Notes: generated by a model from the letters alone, not told the origin. A DNA stretch of 64,000 nucleotides from Owenia fusiformis (GCA_903813345.2 CAIIXF020000004.1:5911525-5975524), one strand, 5' to 3'. Positions 11,829 to 25,395 are shown, counted from the stretch's first letter. Numbers and translations are program-made.

Positions 11829-12778
11829 CTATGACGATTTTTGCATGAGGATGAATGATTCATAAAATACCTAAAGCCAAGTTAGACCAAAATCAACAAG
11901 TTAGTGATACACACCACCCCCTCATAAATACCTAATTACAAATACACGGGAGAATTTCTAGAGAATTCTGTTTTAATATTCTTTGTTTGAAAAATTGATA
12001 TTTTATTAAAATATGATACACAGGAAGTTCTCTGTCTGGTAAATAACTATTGACTTAGTTTTTATCATAATTAAAAGTGCATATCAACTGATTTGGCATT
12101 TTGAGCAGCAATAAAAACATGAGACTTGTTTATTGCAGTAACAAAGCAATGTTCTATGAGATCAGTGATGTCTCTGTTTTTTTCTCTCAACATGATGCTA
12201 AATTCTAAATTTTTTCAAAATCATGCAGTATTTTACCATTCTGCTTTCCATGTGATTTTGGCCATTTTTACAAAGACCCCCCACAAAGGTTCTTTGTTCC
12301 TTATTGGGCTAAAGTTGTCAAAAGTGAACCCCCTTGATTTTTTAAAAAGTGAATCCGCGCTTGGCAAATCCTGGCTATAGGCCCGAAACATGTCAATATT
12401 CAATCGTTTTGATTTGATTTTCAATCGGGTGGCATGTAATTCTAAGACTCTAATTCTAAGCATCCAGTTGAGGTGATACTGAGAAGAGCACCTCACCGAT
12501 AAGATTTATAAAAAGAGAAAATTATCTTTCTCCAACAGAACAATCAAAATATTACCACACTGTCTTATTCCAAGCCTAATATCCCAAGATTCTACACAGG
12601 ATTTCTTTGAAAACAAGACCAACTGAATCCTAACTTTATACTACCATGATCAACATGCTGGCTTATGTACATCACTCAGTTCATTCACCCCTTTCCTGTA
12701 CAAAACTTTAAATTGTACATTTCCAAAACCTTTACCAAAAATGTGTGAGTTAAGGAATACTAAGCCCTATAATATGAG

Positions 12779-12914
12779 GTTATATAATGGTTCTTTCTGT
12801 ATATTGTGTTTATACTCGAGTGAGTATATGATATATTCACAAGTGAGCGTAGCGAACAAGTGAATTCTCACGAGAGTATAAAATGCATGATATACAGAAT
12901 GAACCATTATATAA
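12779..12914. repeat. 136-bp near-perfect palindrome (foldback)
   Basis: The left arm GTTATATAATGGTTCTTTCT...ATACTCGAGTGAG pairs with CTCACGAGAGTATAAAATGC...GAACCATTATATAA. The centre ATTCACAAGTGAGCGTAGCG AACAAGTGAATT is itself palindromic. Related TATACCACTC words continue to 13,140, so a larger decayed element is likely. Confidence 0.8.
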
Positions 12915-13340
12915 TCTTATTATGCCACCACTTGATTCTAGGAAATCATGAAAATTTTCATGATTTTTTTTATTCATTAGTTCCCAGAATGCACTTCTAC
13001 AGTGGTATACGCTGGAGTGTATACGGAGGAGTTGTATACGATGACGATATACCACTCTCCACTGTATATCGTTGTTATGGACCCATGTTATACAACTGTA
13101 ATTGGACTTAGAGTGGTATAATAAGTTATACACCATTATTATTTAATGAGAACAATTCATTCATTCTAAGAATCTACAAGACAAGTACTTCAGATGCGAA
13201 CTTGACTTTAAGTGCTTGTTTTTAGGAATATATATTTTGTGTTACAGATGTCTGCTTATTTTTATCTAACCACAAAGATAACACAAAACACAAGTCAGAC
13301 TTCCTCATATAAACAGAAAGAAAAGCAAAATGTCATGGGA

Positions 13341-13490
13341 CTCATATTTTGGAATGCAAAATGGAGTGAAAAAGAGTGGAATCAGCAAGGAATAAAGTAA
13401 ACAAGCATGTAATTAACACTCTAAATTGTATAGAAATGCAAGAAAATCTGGCAATTCATTCAAATTTTAGAGAGAAATAGAGTGAACTAG
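13341..13490 (+). repeat. Family A repeat
   Basis: A full-length plus copy. Confidence 0.8.
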
Positions 13491-14147
13491 ACAAGACAAG
13501 TCAGAAATCTTATGCAACAGTTTGAAGTTCTCAAAATAATCACATTACAACCATATGCAGAAAGATATAATTAGAAATCAACCTCAAACAAAAACACATC
13601 AAAATATGGAAAAATACAAATCAATATAAGCTGTAAATCAGTAGAGCAAGACAGAAATGTTCAAGTACACCTTTATTTTCAATTAGTTGTTTATTTTCCA
13701 TCAAGCCCTCAGGTGTCATTTAATCCATTGAACAAAGATAAATATTTGACTTCCATCCCTGATTAGTTAGATCAACTAAAACCTTGAGAATGATGTGAAT
13801 ATTGTTAAGTAGCAAATCATCAATGATATTCATCAGAGAAAAAAGTTGATAATATTTTCCCTAACATGCTAAAATTTATTACAAAAATCAATAGCATCAC
13901 CTGTAGTATTAACCTACTTAACAAACATTCCCCTTGTTGTTTACAAGTTACCATGCCAACATTGACTATTCCCTGAGTTACCACAGAGATACAAGACAAC
14001 AGACACACCTAGATAGAGTTAATCACCATGACTACAGATGCATTTATCAGGTGATATCTGGTTTCCAAGATGGGGGAGTTAAATTTGGAGATATTTCATC
14101 AGCAAGAGGGTGAGGTAAATTGTATTCAGGAGAACATCAAAAATTAG

Positions 14148-14223
14148 ATCAAATATTCAAAATTAGATCAAATACTCAAAATTAGATCAAATACTCAAAA
14201 TTAGATCAAATACTCAAAATTGA
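14148..14223 (+). repeat. 19-bp tandem repeat, four copies
   Basis: The unit is AAATTAGATCAAATACTCA. Confidence 0.85.
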
Positions 14224-16249
14224 GAAAACCAGTAGTAAGAGTGAAAACTACAAGAAATACAGACAGGCATAGATATTGTAGTTCACCTCAGATTTCTTTT
14301 GTATCCGACATTATTTTGGGAATAGTGCAATTTCCTAAGATTATGGCTTGGTGGTTGGTATTTTAGGTTAGCTATCTTGTACCACTGATGGATAGTTAGG
14401 TGGGGTGTTTTGAAAACAACTCATGCATGGCAAGAAATTGTGTATCAGGTGTTTTGAGATCTGCTCTTCTATAACTTATTAAACCTTATCTCGCTCAATT
14501 CCGCCCCCTCTATTTATCCAGTCACCCCTATCTCCTCATCAAGATACAGTCTCTGTCTTGAATCAACTCTGAGAATGGTAACAAACAACATTCTGATACT
14601 CATAGCATATTTCTGTTTCAGGGCTGAGAAGAAATGAGATGTCATGGTATATCATGATGAACAAACAAGGGTTTGATGCAATTCTAATCAATCAGGGGTT
14701 TCATTAGCAGCAGGCAACAGGCGATTTTCATCGGTCGTTTTCACAAAATAGCCGGTTGTTTTAGGGATATTTCAACTTTTCCATGTTAAATTTCCATTAA
14801 TTTTGCCTGTTGTGAGAAATTCTAGTCAACCCTCTTATATTTTTGTTACATACATTCCTCCTACAAGGCATTTCAAAATACAAACATCGTGACAATTTTC
14901 TTACATGAACCACGATCAATTAATCAATGAATACCTTTTCAAAAATATTATTATTTTGATTGCTCATATCATTTACATCATAATATTTTTAATTTTCACT
15001 TCTATACATACGGATCTGATAACAGGATTTCTGTCTTGCATGGTTAATTTTTTTGAAATAATCTTCAATCTTTTATTCCCCAGGTAAAATTCACAGTTAT
15101 GCTGATGTTTTTTTTTTATTTATAAACATAAACAACTATATTTAATAGGGTCGCCTTGATCTTTGGGTGAATATGTGGGAAAACACACGTTTTTTAATAT
15201 TTAATGTTTTGAGATTTCCACTCCAATAATCAAGAATTTGAAAAAAAGAATTTACAAATAAATTTTTATGACATAACCTTAGTTTGATTCTTAAAAATAA
15301 TAAAAAAAATGATAGCCATGTTTAATCTGAAGTTGGGGGAGGGGGCAGAAAATACTACCTTTCCAGTATTGTACATGGAAAAACCATTTTGGCCCGTTTT
15401 CTTAATAATGCACTACCCTTTATTTAATAGCCCAAATCTACAAAATTTAGGTCCACCCATGTAACAACCTACCTGCAAGTTGTCAACATCATATGCACCC
15501 CCTTCAAATGTTCATGGTGTGCCCTCTGCTCAAGGGACACTATCCCATTGTCTAATGTCCCATATAACATATTAGTGTCCTATACTAACCAATCACTTCT
15601 ATTTGTTCAATCCTCAAGATCAGCTTTATATATATTACGTTTATTAACTATGCAGATTATCTATATTATCACCCAATATCAAAAATTATGATTTTCTCAG
15701 TCAATTTCAATGAATAGTTAACTGTGTAGTCAATTTGTCTAGCTCCGTCAAGTTTTTATTTCAAGTTCATATTAAGATTGTGTTCTCAAACTGACTTTTG
15801 AGGATCAACACACAGTTCATGTAATGGCGTCGTAAACAAACTTTGTACAGTTTCGTTTTAATTTATTTATATAGTATCACTGTTATGTTCCCCCATCGTG
15901 CGCTTAAAGGTATTTTGACATGATTTTTAATATGCCTCCTTAAGTAACAATGGTTTTAGGTCATAGAGATAAATCAGAAATTTCAACTTCTTATCAACAT
16001 TAAGAATGCAATAGTTGGATCATGACGTCTTTTTGTTTTTCAAATTTCTCCAAAATATTACAATTTATCTTATCTTTGTCTTCATATCATTCTCTGTTTT
16101 GAACTGTTTTTGTCAATAATCCGGTTTCTATATTTAATTCTTCAAATTAATTTTGCATTTGTAACTCTTCATAATGCATTCGTAAATTGAATAACATTTT
16201 TACAATTTGGGCAATACACATGCAAGAATGCTTGCGTTGTTCATGTTCT

Positions 16250-16350
16250 GAAGTCAAGATATAGTGAAAAATAGTGAAATCAGAGAGGAATAGAATCTAC
16301 AGGCATGTTCTCAATATTAAGATCATACTCTATTAAAATTGCAGAGAAGA
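16250..16350 (+). repeat. Family A repeat, diverged
   Basis: Only the AATAGTGAAATCAG...GGCATGT core and the end segment are recognisable. Confidence 0.4.
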
Positions 16351-17180
16351 TCAAATTAGCGTAAACACGATGGCATTTTCTACAAGTCAAGTCAGATTTC
16401 ATGTACCTGTATTGAATTTAACCAAACCAATCTGTGAAATATTTACACCTGACAACTTTTCATATTGCTTCAAAGCCAGAAAGGGGATTTCCCTGGTTGA
16501 AGTTGACAATGTGATTGTTCTTTTCAGACGTACTATTTATTTTATATTCATCAAACCACATACATATAATATATATATAAATATAAGCAAATCCCTACAG
16601 CAGGCAAACTTACACAACAGAGTAGCATATTTTCTAAACATATTTAAGATTATTAACATTATTAAAACTTAAGTTGTTTTTGAACTATATATCACCGCAA
16701 TGTCAAAGTACTCTTTGTAGATGACCTAACTACTTAACTCTTAAGATAACAATTACCACACCCAGTTCAACATTTAAGTTTGTCGATACTCTGACATTAA
16801 GAACTCTAGTATACAACAGCCAATCGCAAGCAGAGATAATTTCAATTTACGTCATTGAATATTCAAAATTCAGTCAAAGTGATATCATATTTGAAATCTA
16901 CATGGAAAATTACATCTAGCAATGTGGTTTCAAAAATTGTTCATCAGCTTGCTTTGATAATTCAACTTTCTTTGAAAATGTGACTTCTAGGTCGGGTTGA
17001 TTTCCGATAGACCCCATGTTATGAAATCATATTTTCTTTTACTGGATGCAACTGAAATGACTAAAATAAAAATATTCTTAGATTCTTAATGGCCAATTAA
17101 GTCATCATTTATGACAACAAAAATCTACGGAGATATAGGCGAATAGATAAATGGCAGGGAATCAGCTGATAGGTTTCTCC

Positions 17181-17702
17181 TTAAGGAGACAATGGGATAT
17201 GGTTGATCCTTAAGGAGACAATGGGATATGGTTGATCCTTAAGGAGACAATGGGATATGGTTGATCCTTAAGGAGACAATGGGATATGGTTGATCCTTAA
17301 GGAGACAATGGGATATGGTTGATCCTTAAGGAGACAATGGGATATGGTTGATCCTTAAGGAGACAATGGGATATGGTTGATCCTTAAGGAGACAATGGGA
17401 TATGGTTGATCCTTAAGGAGACAATGGGATATGGTTGATCCTTAAGGAGACAATGGGATATGGTTGATCCTTAAGGAGACAATGGGATATGGTTGATCCT
17501 TAAGGAGGCAATGGGATATGGTTGATCCTTAAGGAGGCAATGGGATATGGTTGATCCTTAAGGAGGCAATGGGATATGGTTGATCCTTAAGGAGGCAATG
17601 GGATATGGTTGATCCTTAAGGAGGCAATGGGATATGGTTGATCCTTAAGGAGACAATGGGATATGGTTGATCCTTAAGGAGACAATGGAATATGGTTGAT
17701 GT
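17181..17702 (+). repeat. 29-bp minisatellite, 18 near-perfect copies
   Basis: The unit starts TTAAGGAGACAATGGGATAT and ends GGTTGATCC; each junction makes the palindrome CCTTAAGG. Units 1-11 read GGAGAC, units 12-16 read GGAGGC, and units 17-18 read GGAGAC again. The last unit has one further change and loses its end. Confidence 0.95.
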
Positions 17703-18017
17703 AGCAACTTAACAGTTGCAAGAAATTGATTATACAAGTATAATGATGCAAGATTATTTCTATCCAGGGGCTAAAAATATGATTTAGATCAATAAAACAG
17801 GATGCCTTAATGCACTTTAAGCATCAACTTAAAACTAAAATAGATTGTGTGAAGATTTTATATCTTCAAAGTAAACATATAAGTAAAAATATACATATTG
17901 TTGTTATTCCAATTTCACAAGTCTTAAAATGTGATACTTATATAAATGAACAGATGAACAAACAAACAAATCACTTGAGATACTATTGTTATCTCCCTGT
18001 AAAGAAACAACATGGGG

Positions 18018-18445
18018 GTCATCTTTTAAAACACAAAATAGAGTATAGAAGAGTGGAATAAACAAGGAACAAAGTAAACAGGCATGTAGCTTAGACTCTA
18101 AATTGTATAGAAATGGAAAAAATGAGATACTTCTTTCAAAATTTAGGGAGAAATTGAATGAAACAAGCATGAACGACATATATTTTACTCAAGTTGCAGA
18201 CATTTACTATTTACACACATGTTGCAATGTCACCATGACCTTGCCTTGTCTGCAATGTCTTTTCTGAATCCTGTTTGACCTTGCCATATTTCTTAAAATC
18301 ATGAATTTCTCTCTTAAATTTGAATGAAGTGTCTGATTTTCTTCCATTTCTATACAATTTAGAGTGTTAACTACATGTCTATTTACTTTATTACTTGCTT
18401 ATTCCACTCCTTTCCACTCTATTTTGCATTTTAAAACATGATAAT
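18018..18445. repeat. Inverted pair of family A repeats
   Basis: A plus copy at 18,018-18,160 and a reverse copy at about 18,305-18,445, separated by about 145 bp that mentions no other repeat. The arms could pair in the transcript or in single-stranded DNA. Confidence 0.75.
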
Positions 18446-19479
18446 TTTCTAATTTATAGACAATACCCTCAAGCATCCAGGGCATTAATTCCAGGGTTCA
18501 CCAATTATTTCTTTAACAAGCTTCTTAGTTCACTTAAGCAAAAGTAGTTTGATCTACTCATGAAATGTACCTAATATACTGATTCCACAACATAATATGA
18601 AAACAATTCATAAAGAAAGCGTTTTTTTAAGTGCAAAAATTAGCATGAAATATTTGTAGCTTGAGACATGAACAGCATACTCTAATCTAAAATAAGCTTA
18701 ATTCATCAATATTAACGAGACAGAAATAGAAAAACCTAACAATTTTAGAGTACCAAATCAAATAAATAATGAAAACAAAAGACACATTAATGAATCTAAC
18801 ACAGAGGTTCCTCTGACCTTTGAGATAAACTTTGCTATTTTAATGTTTTACAACACAATCTTATTCAAGGTTGCTTGACATATTATAAAACTATTGAAAT
18901 GTTTTTGTATCCAACAGCAAAGATATTCTGATCCATGCTATCTAAATACCAATTAAATTTATATCAAAATTATTCTTAAATATGAATGATTTAACAAAGA
19001 CATTAACATCATGATAAAATGGTCTGACCTGCCATCTATATAACTTACTAAACTTTTATTTCACATTCTAAAAACTGCAGATGTGAAAACAAATTCTTTA
19101 AATTCTTATTCACATTCTAAAAACTGCAGATGTGAAAACAAATTCTTTCAGAATCATGCAGTTTTTTACTGAGCACTTTTTAAGTAATTTTGGGTCAACT
19201 GTGAATCACCCCCCCCCCCCCAAATCATGACAGCCTTGTACTGTACTTGAACTAAGCACAAACAACATGGACTTCAAAGCCAGAAATATTACACATTCGT
19301 CAATGCTAGAGTACCTCATTGGAAATGTCATATTTTTTAAATTATATCATTTGATGTGAATATCTATGTATATAAACTATGGCTGGGTTCAAGTGTTCCT
19401 GATATTTGACAATTTAGTTATGATAGGATTATGAGATAACCTCTAAAAAATTCTTCTGGCATTATAAACATATAGTGAA

Positions 19480-19880
19480 ACCTGTATATAGTGAACACCT
19501 TACCACACTACTATACCTAACACCTAGAAATGCATAAGATACTTTGTTTGTCTAATTGAATTGTTTAATATATTTTTGAAAGTGCCTTACTAGCATCTAA
19601 TTTTCAACCGATAAACCATTCATAAGGAACAGACAAATAAAAACAAATACATAATCATTACTAATAAGCCAAATGGGTTGCTCATGAACACCTAATGCAA
19701 GGTATGGTAGTGTGTTACACCTCTGGAGCCACAAAAAAGTGTTCACTGAAGATAAGTGTTTGTTACAGAGAGAGGATTTCACAGGAGTCAATGTAAAATG
19801 CGTCTTGAAATGGTGTTCACTAAACACATGTGTTCTCTAGAGAGAGGTTTTCCCTAAACAGGTTTTACAGTATAAATGTA
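19480..19880. mobile_element. Family B element, expanded
   Basis: GTGAAACCTGTATATAGTG on the left and ACAGGTTTTACAGTA on the right enclose many GAACACC words and an interior insertion. Confidence 0.5.
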
Positions 19881-20244
19881 TGGGATGTTTCTCGAATTAA
19901 CATTGAACTGACTGATTCATGCATGAATAACTCAACAAGTATTAAGTATTTCCTATTTCTTGTAAAAGAAAATTAATCGAGTGACCAATCCAAATCAAGA
20001 GGGGGGTGTGCCGTATTTGCTCTAGGGTCTTATAATTCTCTGAGCTATAAAAGGACTAAAAATCGGGGTACCTGTTTTGGTACCCATTATCAAAACATAT
20101 TGAGACTTTAAGGAAAGTCGAACAGAATGACTATCCAAGCTATTTAACATACAAACAGGTCTAAAATGATCTGACATGTCCCACCTTAACACAAATTTTC
20201 CTTGATCAAGAATAACAAAACGAAAATTACCAAAAATCACTTAC

Positions 20245-20498
20245 ACCATAGCTTCCACCTGCGTTGACATACGCCTAAAACATCGGGCATTTTCTGACGG
20301 CCGTGGTGAGCTAGGTCCATAAAACCGATTAGGCGGTGACATCATCGATATTCCCTGGTAGTTATTATTGTTCAACGAATTAACGATTTTAGTTGCATTA
20401 TTGTTCCGATTTTGCCACCGAAGCATACGTTCATGTTCTTCATCTTCGGACATAACGTCATCTTCAAATTCATTTTCTGTTATTGTCTCAACATACAT
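20245..20498 (-). CDS. Probable alternative first exon D of the TSC22 gene (acidic N-terminus)
   Basis: The exon has 84 codons plus two bases and ends at GGT|GTAAGT, phase 2. The start codon has G at -3. Residues 1-24 are acidic (EFEDDVMSEDEEHE), followed by an Asn-rich stretch (30-46) and a Ser/Pro segment with SMMSPPNRFYGPSSPRPSE. The C-terminal part is basic (ARCFRR). No known domain is recognised. A TATA-like box lies about 50 bp upstream of the ATG and a CCAAT/E-box-like cluster about 220 bp upstream, consistent with a separate promoter. An internal exon is possible, because the sequence just before the ATG ends in CAG and could be an acceptor. Confidence 0.68.
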
Positions 20499-20542
20499 TT
20501 CTGCACTGTGGTATAATAATATTAATATCTTGCAGTTAATTT

Positions 20543-20556
20543 TCTTCTATATAATC
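20543..20556 (-). promoter_or_regulatory. TATA-like box for exon D
   Basis: The minus strand reads GGATTATATAGAAG about 50 bp upstream of the exon D ATG, which would give a leader of about 20 nt. Confidence 0.3.
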
Positions 20557-20717
20557 CAGGCTGGAATGTTTTGTGTCTTTTAAAGGTAACGGTTTTTAAT
20601 GATCCCTTTTCTCATACATTCTGACACTCAGGCTATTCATTTTACAGTTTTAGTAAAATTCTATATTGAAGTGTTTTTAAGTTCTCTGTTGATAAATGCT
20701 AATTTTATATGTCTATA

Positions 20718-20764
20718 CTCTGATTGGATATCCAGGTCATGTGAGTTGTGATGTCATAATATCT
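20718..20764 (+). promoter_or_regulatory. CCAAT / M-box / CRE-like cluster upstream of exon D
   Basis: Written on the plus strand: CTCTGATTGG (inverted CCAAT), then TCATGTGA (M-box/E-box type), then TGATGTCA (one mismatch from a CRE). It lies about 220 bp upstream of the exon D start. The first two parts recur in the same order and spacing at 51,296, upstream of exon B. Confidence 0.35.
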
Positions 20765-23700
20765 TACATCACGCTGTCATTTCATTAAAAATCTCTATCT
20801 GCGCCTAAAATATTTTTTAGAAAAGTTCCAATATTTTCGATTCATTCATAAATTGTATGAAAATATTCAGTTCTATGTCATCGTTGCATTTGATCAAACT
20901 GTCAAAAACAAATGACACATTTTCAACGACATCCTTCAAATGAACATGCAAACATTCCATTTGAGATAAAACATTAGAATTAAAGGTTATTTCAAAACAA
21001 TAAATATAAGAGAAATATCATAACATTGACCATCAAATAAAAAAATAAATGTCAGATATAGATTTCTAATTTCATGAGGCATTAATTTGATATAATTCTA
21101 TAAGCAGAAAATCTTATCCGTCAATCTACCTGTTTCCCCTCAGCTCAATCAATAAAAGAAAAAATGTAAATTGAACGATATTTTTTATCTTATTTTATGT
21201 AATTTATCCTTATTCGTTAATCGATATTAATCAAGATGAATGAGTATGCTATGTGTTTCTAATTGGAAATCAAATGAAAATGTAATCTAGTACTTTCCAA
21301 GTAAGAAATCTATTTGTGTTGAATCTATGAAGTTGGATACAATGTCACATGAATTCTAGCTTGTTGACAAACAAATGTAACCTTGATCTATATACCTTTT
21401 CTCTTCCAAAAAATACAAAATAAATAAAAATTATAGCAGTATTTGAATAGACATAAAAAATCGAAGAAAAATGCTTGTTGTATCTTACGTTTACATGCTA
21501 CGGAATACTTGCCAAAAATCTCTGATATTGAAATCATCAACATTGACCTATTGTTGACAGTTTCAAAACCTATGAATGAACATGAAAATATTTGAATTTT
21601 CAATTAATCTTAAATTGAATACCTTTAATGAACTTCTACCTGTAATTATCAAATTGTGACATCAAATTATGACATCAAATATCCATTGACTTTTAAACTG
21701 AATTAACTATCTGACTATAACACTTCCAAAATTTTGGATCATACGTGGTCCCAAATAGTATAAATAAATATACTGTAATAATTGTACTGCGTTTAATTTC
21801 AACCTTGATAGGTTAACAACATTTATCATAATTGTTTACTCTTATGTTGTGTAAAACTCGAGTAAATGCTTAAAGTTAGTGCAGATTCCGATAAAAATCT
21901 TACAACTTTTTCAAGATTATTCCAGCATCTACCTCAGATAATCTAAAATTTGAATTTGTTCTCGCATTTATTCAAACTTCCGTCAGCAATTTCATTGTGC
22001 GTAAAAATGTAATTTGTAGAATTCAATAAAACGCAGAAAATATGAACTTTTTTCAAAGGTCATGGTTAATATGTAATTTTCTTATCCTGATAAGGCCACC
22101 CCTTGTACTGCATGTAGGCAGTACTGAAGATACAATATCACTAAAATTCACATTTTAAAATGATAATTTGAGTAAAAGGGAAGAACTGGCATGAAATAAA
22201 GGGAAAAATCAGAAGCATTACAGTATCATAATTATCATAAAGAATATCAGATTGAAAACATGCTTACAATAAATAGAAAATGTCCATTGTAATATGTAGT
22301 ACTTTAAGTATAGAATTTTACAAACATGTAAGAGATGTATCTGTACACATGTGTGTATGTTATATATAGTACATGGATATATCTGTCAATTTTAGAGCTT
22401 CTTCAAGTACATTGTACGAAGAAGATATTTTAAGAATTGCCATTTATTCCTTTGGTGCATTTATTCTTATCAAGGCAATTTATTTTTAAAGATGCATTTA
22501 TGTAACATTTTTGATAAACAAAAATTCAGATTCTGATTCAGTTTTCAAATAAGCTTCTAAAATTTAGAATTCACGATCTGTTTAATAATTCATCTGTAAA
22601 ACTAATTAGAGGTTCAAGGTATCATCCGAATTATAAATTATATATAATTCCATATTTCTACATCTAAACCTCTGCTACGCCATTCAGTCGAATATATCAT
22701 TTCTCAGAGTAAGACAGCTTATTAGTTTTCATAATTTCATCCTTTTTATAACATTAACTTATATTAATAATGAAGCATATCTACAGAGCACGATTTCCTT
22801 GCTATCTTCAACAGTTGTTTACCAGTTCACAATATTCTTTGCTTATTCCTCACTTCTTTATGAAAAATCATAATCCCAGAGATGTCTAGCATAATATCCA
22901 GGTGTTACATCTAGAGTTTAAGACTAACAATGTAATAAGGGCAAACAATGACAGATCAATAAGGGGACTACTTATTTGTCTACAGTTAAACCTCAATTTG
23001 TAAACAGCAACTACAGTGACACCTGTAAGCACAGGGGTAAAGCAGACCCGATGATGCAATGAGCTTGCTCGGCGGTATCATGACTGTTTAACGTATAAGT
23101 GTATAAGTGAGCTCGGCGGTAGGTTCAAACAACGCGGATCCTCAAAGCATGTGCTCATGGTATAATCGTGGTTTAACACCCGTGTGTAAGTATCATTCTG
23201 ATTTTCAGAGCCATCTTTTATATACTGTACTTCAAGGGATAATAGAGGGTATTGAATGTAGGATGTGCTGTTATGATCTTATGTCAAGTCAAATGCTATA
23301 TATATTATTCTAAATAGTGCAAGGAAATAGAATGGATTTAAGTGTGTGTGTGGGGGGGGGGGGGGGTCAGAGACGGGGTGTCCCCTTATCAGTAGAATTT
23401 TTTATGTATAGTGTTTTTTGTTTTTGAGATGCTAAGTGAAAGCCAATCAACCATGGCCATATATAAATTCATGAAAAAAGTAAGGAGTGATAGAAAACTT
23501 TATGATTGATGCTCAACGCAGATATGGGCAAGGGGTCTGGATGTATGCGAGATAAGCAGAGACCTAAAAATATTATTTATGAAAAAAAGAAGAAACAGAA
23601 AATTAGACTTTATGCAAGGCTGTATAAGACTAGAGTATACTATTATTATTGATATTTGGGTCTAACCTGTATAATCAATGTTCTTAAACTAATCGATGAA

Positions 23701-23859
23701 CACTCAATGAAGGAAACTCCCTGTTTAGAAATATACAATAAAACAATAACTTTTACTTCAAAAACCTGTTGATGATAAAGCCTTACAGTTTAAGTTGCAA
23801 AACATAAAGGTTTTACTGTATGAAGCAATGGCAAGAACCCATAAAAAATGGTCAAGATT

Positions 23860-24232
23860 ACCAAGCTAATATCTCTAAGAGTTAACTACAAAATTTCCTG
23901 CCATTCCTATATTAATGTAGAGTTACTTTATTTCTTGCAAATTCCACTTTTTTAGTCTATGTTTTGTGCTTCAAAATGTGACCAATTTATGAAATTTCTC
24001 TTAAAGGGTTGTTTCTGGGTTACTAAATTATAGATAACTTACCATTATAGAAAATCAGATATAGCCTCTCAATTTTAATGATCACTTGTGTTATGTTTTG
24101 AAATACAATATTGAGTGGAAAAGAGTGGAATAAGCATGAAATGAAGTAAACAGGCATGTAGTTAACACCCTAAATTGTATAGAAATGCAAGTAAATCAGA
24201 CACTTCATTCAAATTTTAGAGAGAAAAATCAG
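23860..24232. repeat. Inverted pair of family A repeats, opposite order
   Basis: A diverged reverse copy (about 23,860-23,995) followed by a good plus copy (24,090-24,232). Confidence 0.7.
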
Positions 24233-25254
24233 AAAATAAGCATGAGCAGACGGATATTTTGAGCATTAAAAGGAAACAGCCTGGGAGAGCATTCAAACAA
24301 TTGAAGAAACTGAAAATGATTGCTGCTTAATGATGAAACAAAGAAATAATTCTGTCACTTATCTACATTGATTTTTGATCAAACCCTCAGAAAAGCATCC
24401 TTCCCTTTACTAATTATACTTGACAAGACGAATGCAATCTGTCAATTAGACAATCGATTAGGATCTTGTAAGGAAAGGTGTGTAAAAGTCATTAACTGTG
24501 GAATAATGAAGTTAAAGGTGGGGGGAATGATGATTTGGTCAAGTGAAAGGCAAAATAACGTGTTCAAAATTTGTTCTATGGGGAGAAGGGGAAGGGGGGG
24601 GGGGGAAGTTAAACCATCAGCACTGTTCCACAAATAATTACTTTGACGAAATGTCAATGAAACAAAATGGATGAACTTCCTAGATACGAGTTTTTTTTCT
24701 AGATTTAAACTTACGTATCAGTCATGATGCTGATTATCATTTGGCTCAACATTAGACAATATACAGTCGTGTTGTGGAACAGTGATTAGAAAATTAATTT
24801 TGTTACTGTTTTTCTGTCTCCATTAGGGCAAGCCTCTAAGCTCAAAGCTACCCCCCTGTCATTTACCTTATCTCCCCTGTCTCTTTACCTATACATGGCA
24901 CTCATTTCCTCCCTTTCATTCTTAACCACATTATCTGTTGAAACATTTTATAACCTTATGTTGTACAATTTACAAGAGGCCAGAGGTAATTATGGAACTA
25001 CAAGACATATGTTGGACTCTTCTATAACTTCCTAAATCGGTTCTGCCTTTCCTGCTTATAAGTACGTAGCAAGTCTACTTGAAAAGATTTCTCATGTCAA
25101 TCATGTCACTCATGTGTTAAATCTAACATTACGAGAAATAAACAAGGAATATAATAAACAGGAGTAAAGTAAAATAGTTTTAACTGAAAATACTAGCAAA
25201 TTGTATATTTCATTCAGAACTTAGAGAATAAACTAAGTAAAAAAATATGCACTT

Positions 25255-25395
25255 GGCATTAACATGCAAAATGTCATGTTACAGAAACTGAATACCAAAT
25301 GCTGAACTCCGAACACCAAATGCTGACCGATGAATACCATCACAAAAATTCGGAGACCATAACACTGTGTCACCCATGCGGTAATGACATAAAAA
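25255..25395 (+). repeat. Family C repeat
   Basis: Begins GGCATTAACATGCAAAATGT; the final segment reads CACAAAAATTCGGAGACC. Confidence 0.7.

Larger units (their letters stand above)
7734..20244 (-). other. Presumed intron between exons D and E
   Basis: Nothing is recognisable at 7,734-9,800, an AT-rich stretch, or at most of 14,840-17,100. Elsewhere it holds families A and B, the SINE-like repeat, the palindrome and the 29-bp minisatellite. A foldback with TTTCATTAGCAGCAGGCAAC arms lies at 14,695-14,835 (relatives at 33,380-33,510 and 54,355-54,480), and a 48-bp direct duplication at 19,064-19,150. Confidence 0.55.

Noticed and set aside
12837-13136. Overlapping frames on both strands
   Set aside because: They arise from the palindrome and its flanking inverted words.
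17181-17702. Possible CRISPR-like array of 29-bp repeats
   Set aside because: The repeats are directly joined with no unique spacers, in animal-type intronic DNA.
1-20244. TSC box and leucine-zipper exons of the TSC22 gene
   Set aside because: I looked on the minus strand for a VAIDNKIEQAM-like and REEVEVLKEQ-like coding stretch and did not find one; they are taken to be outside the window. A profile search would be decisive.
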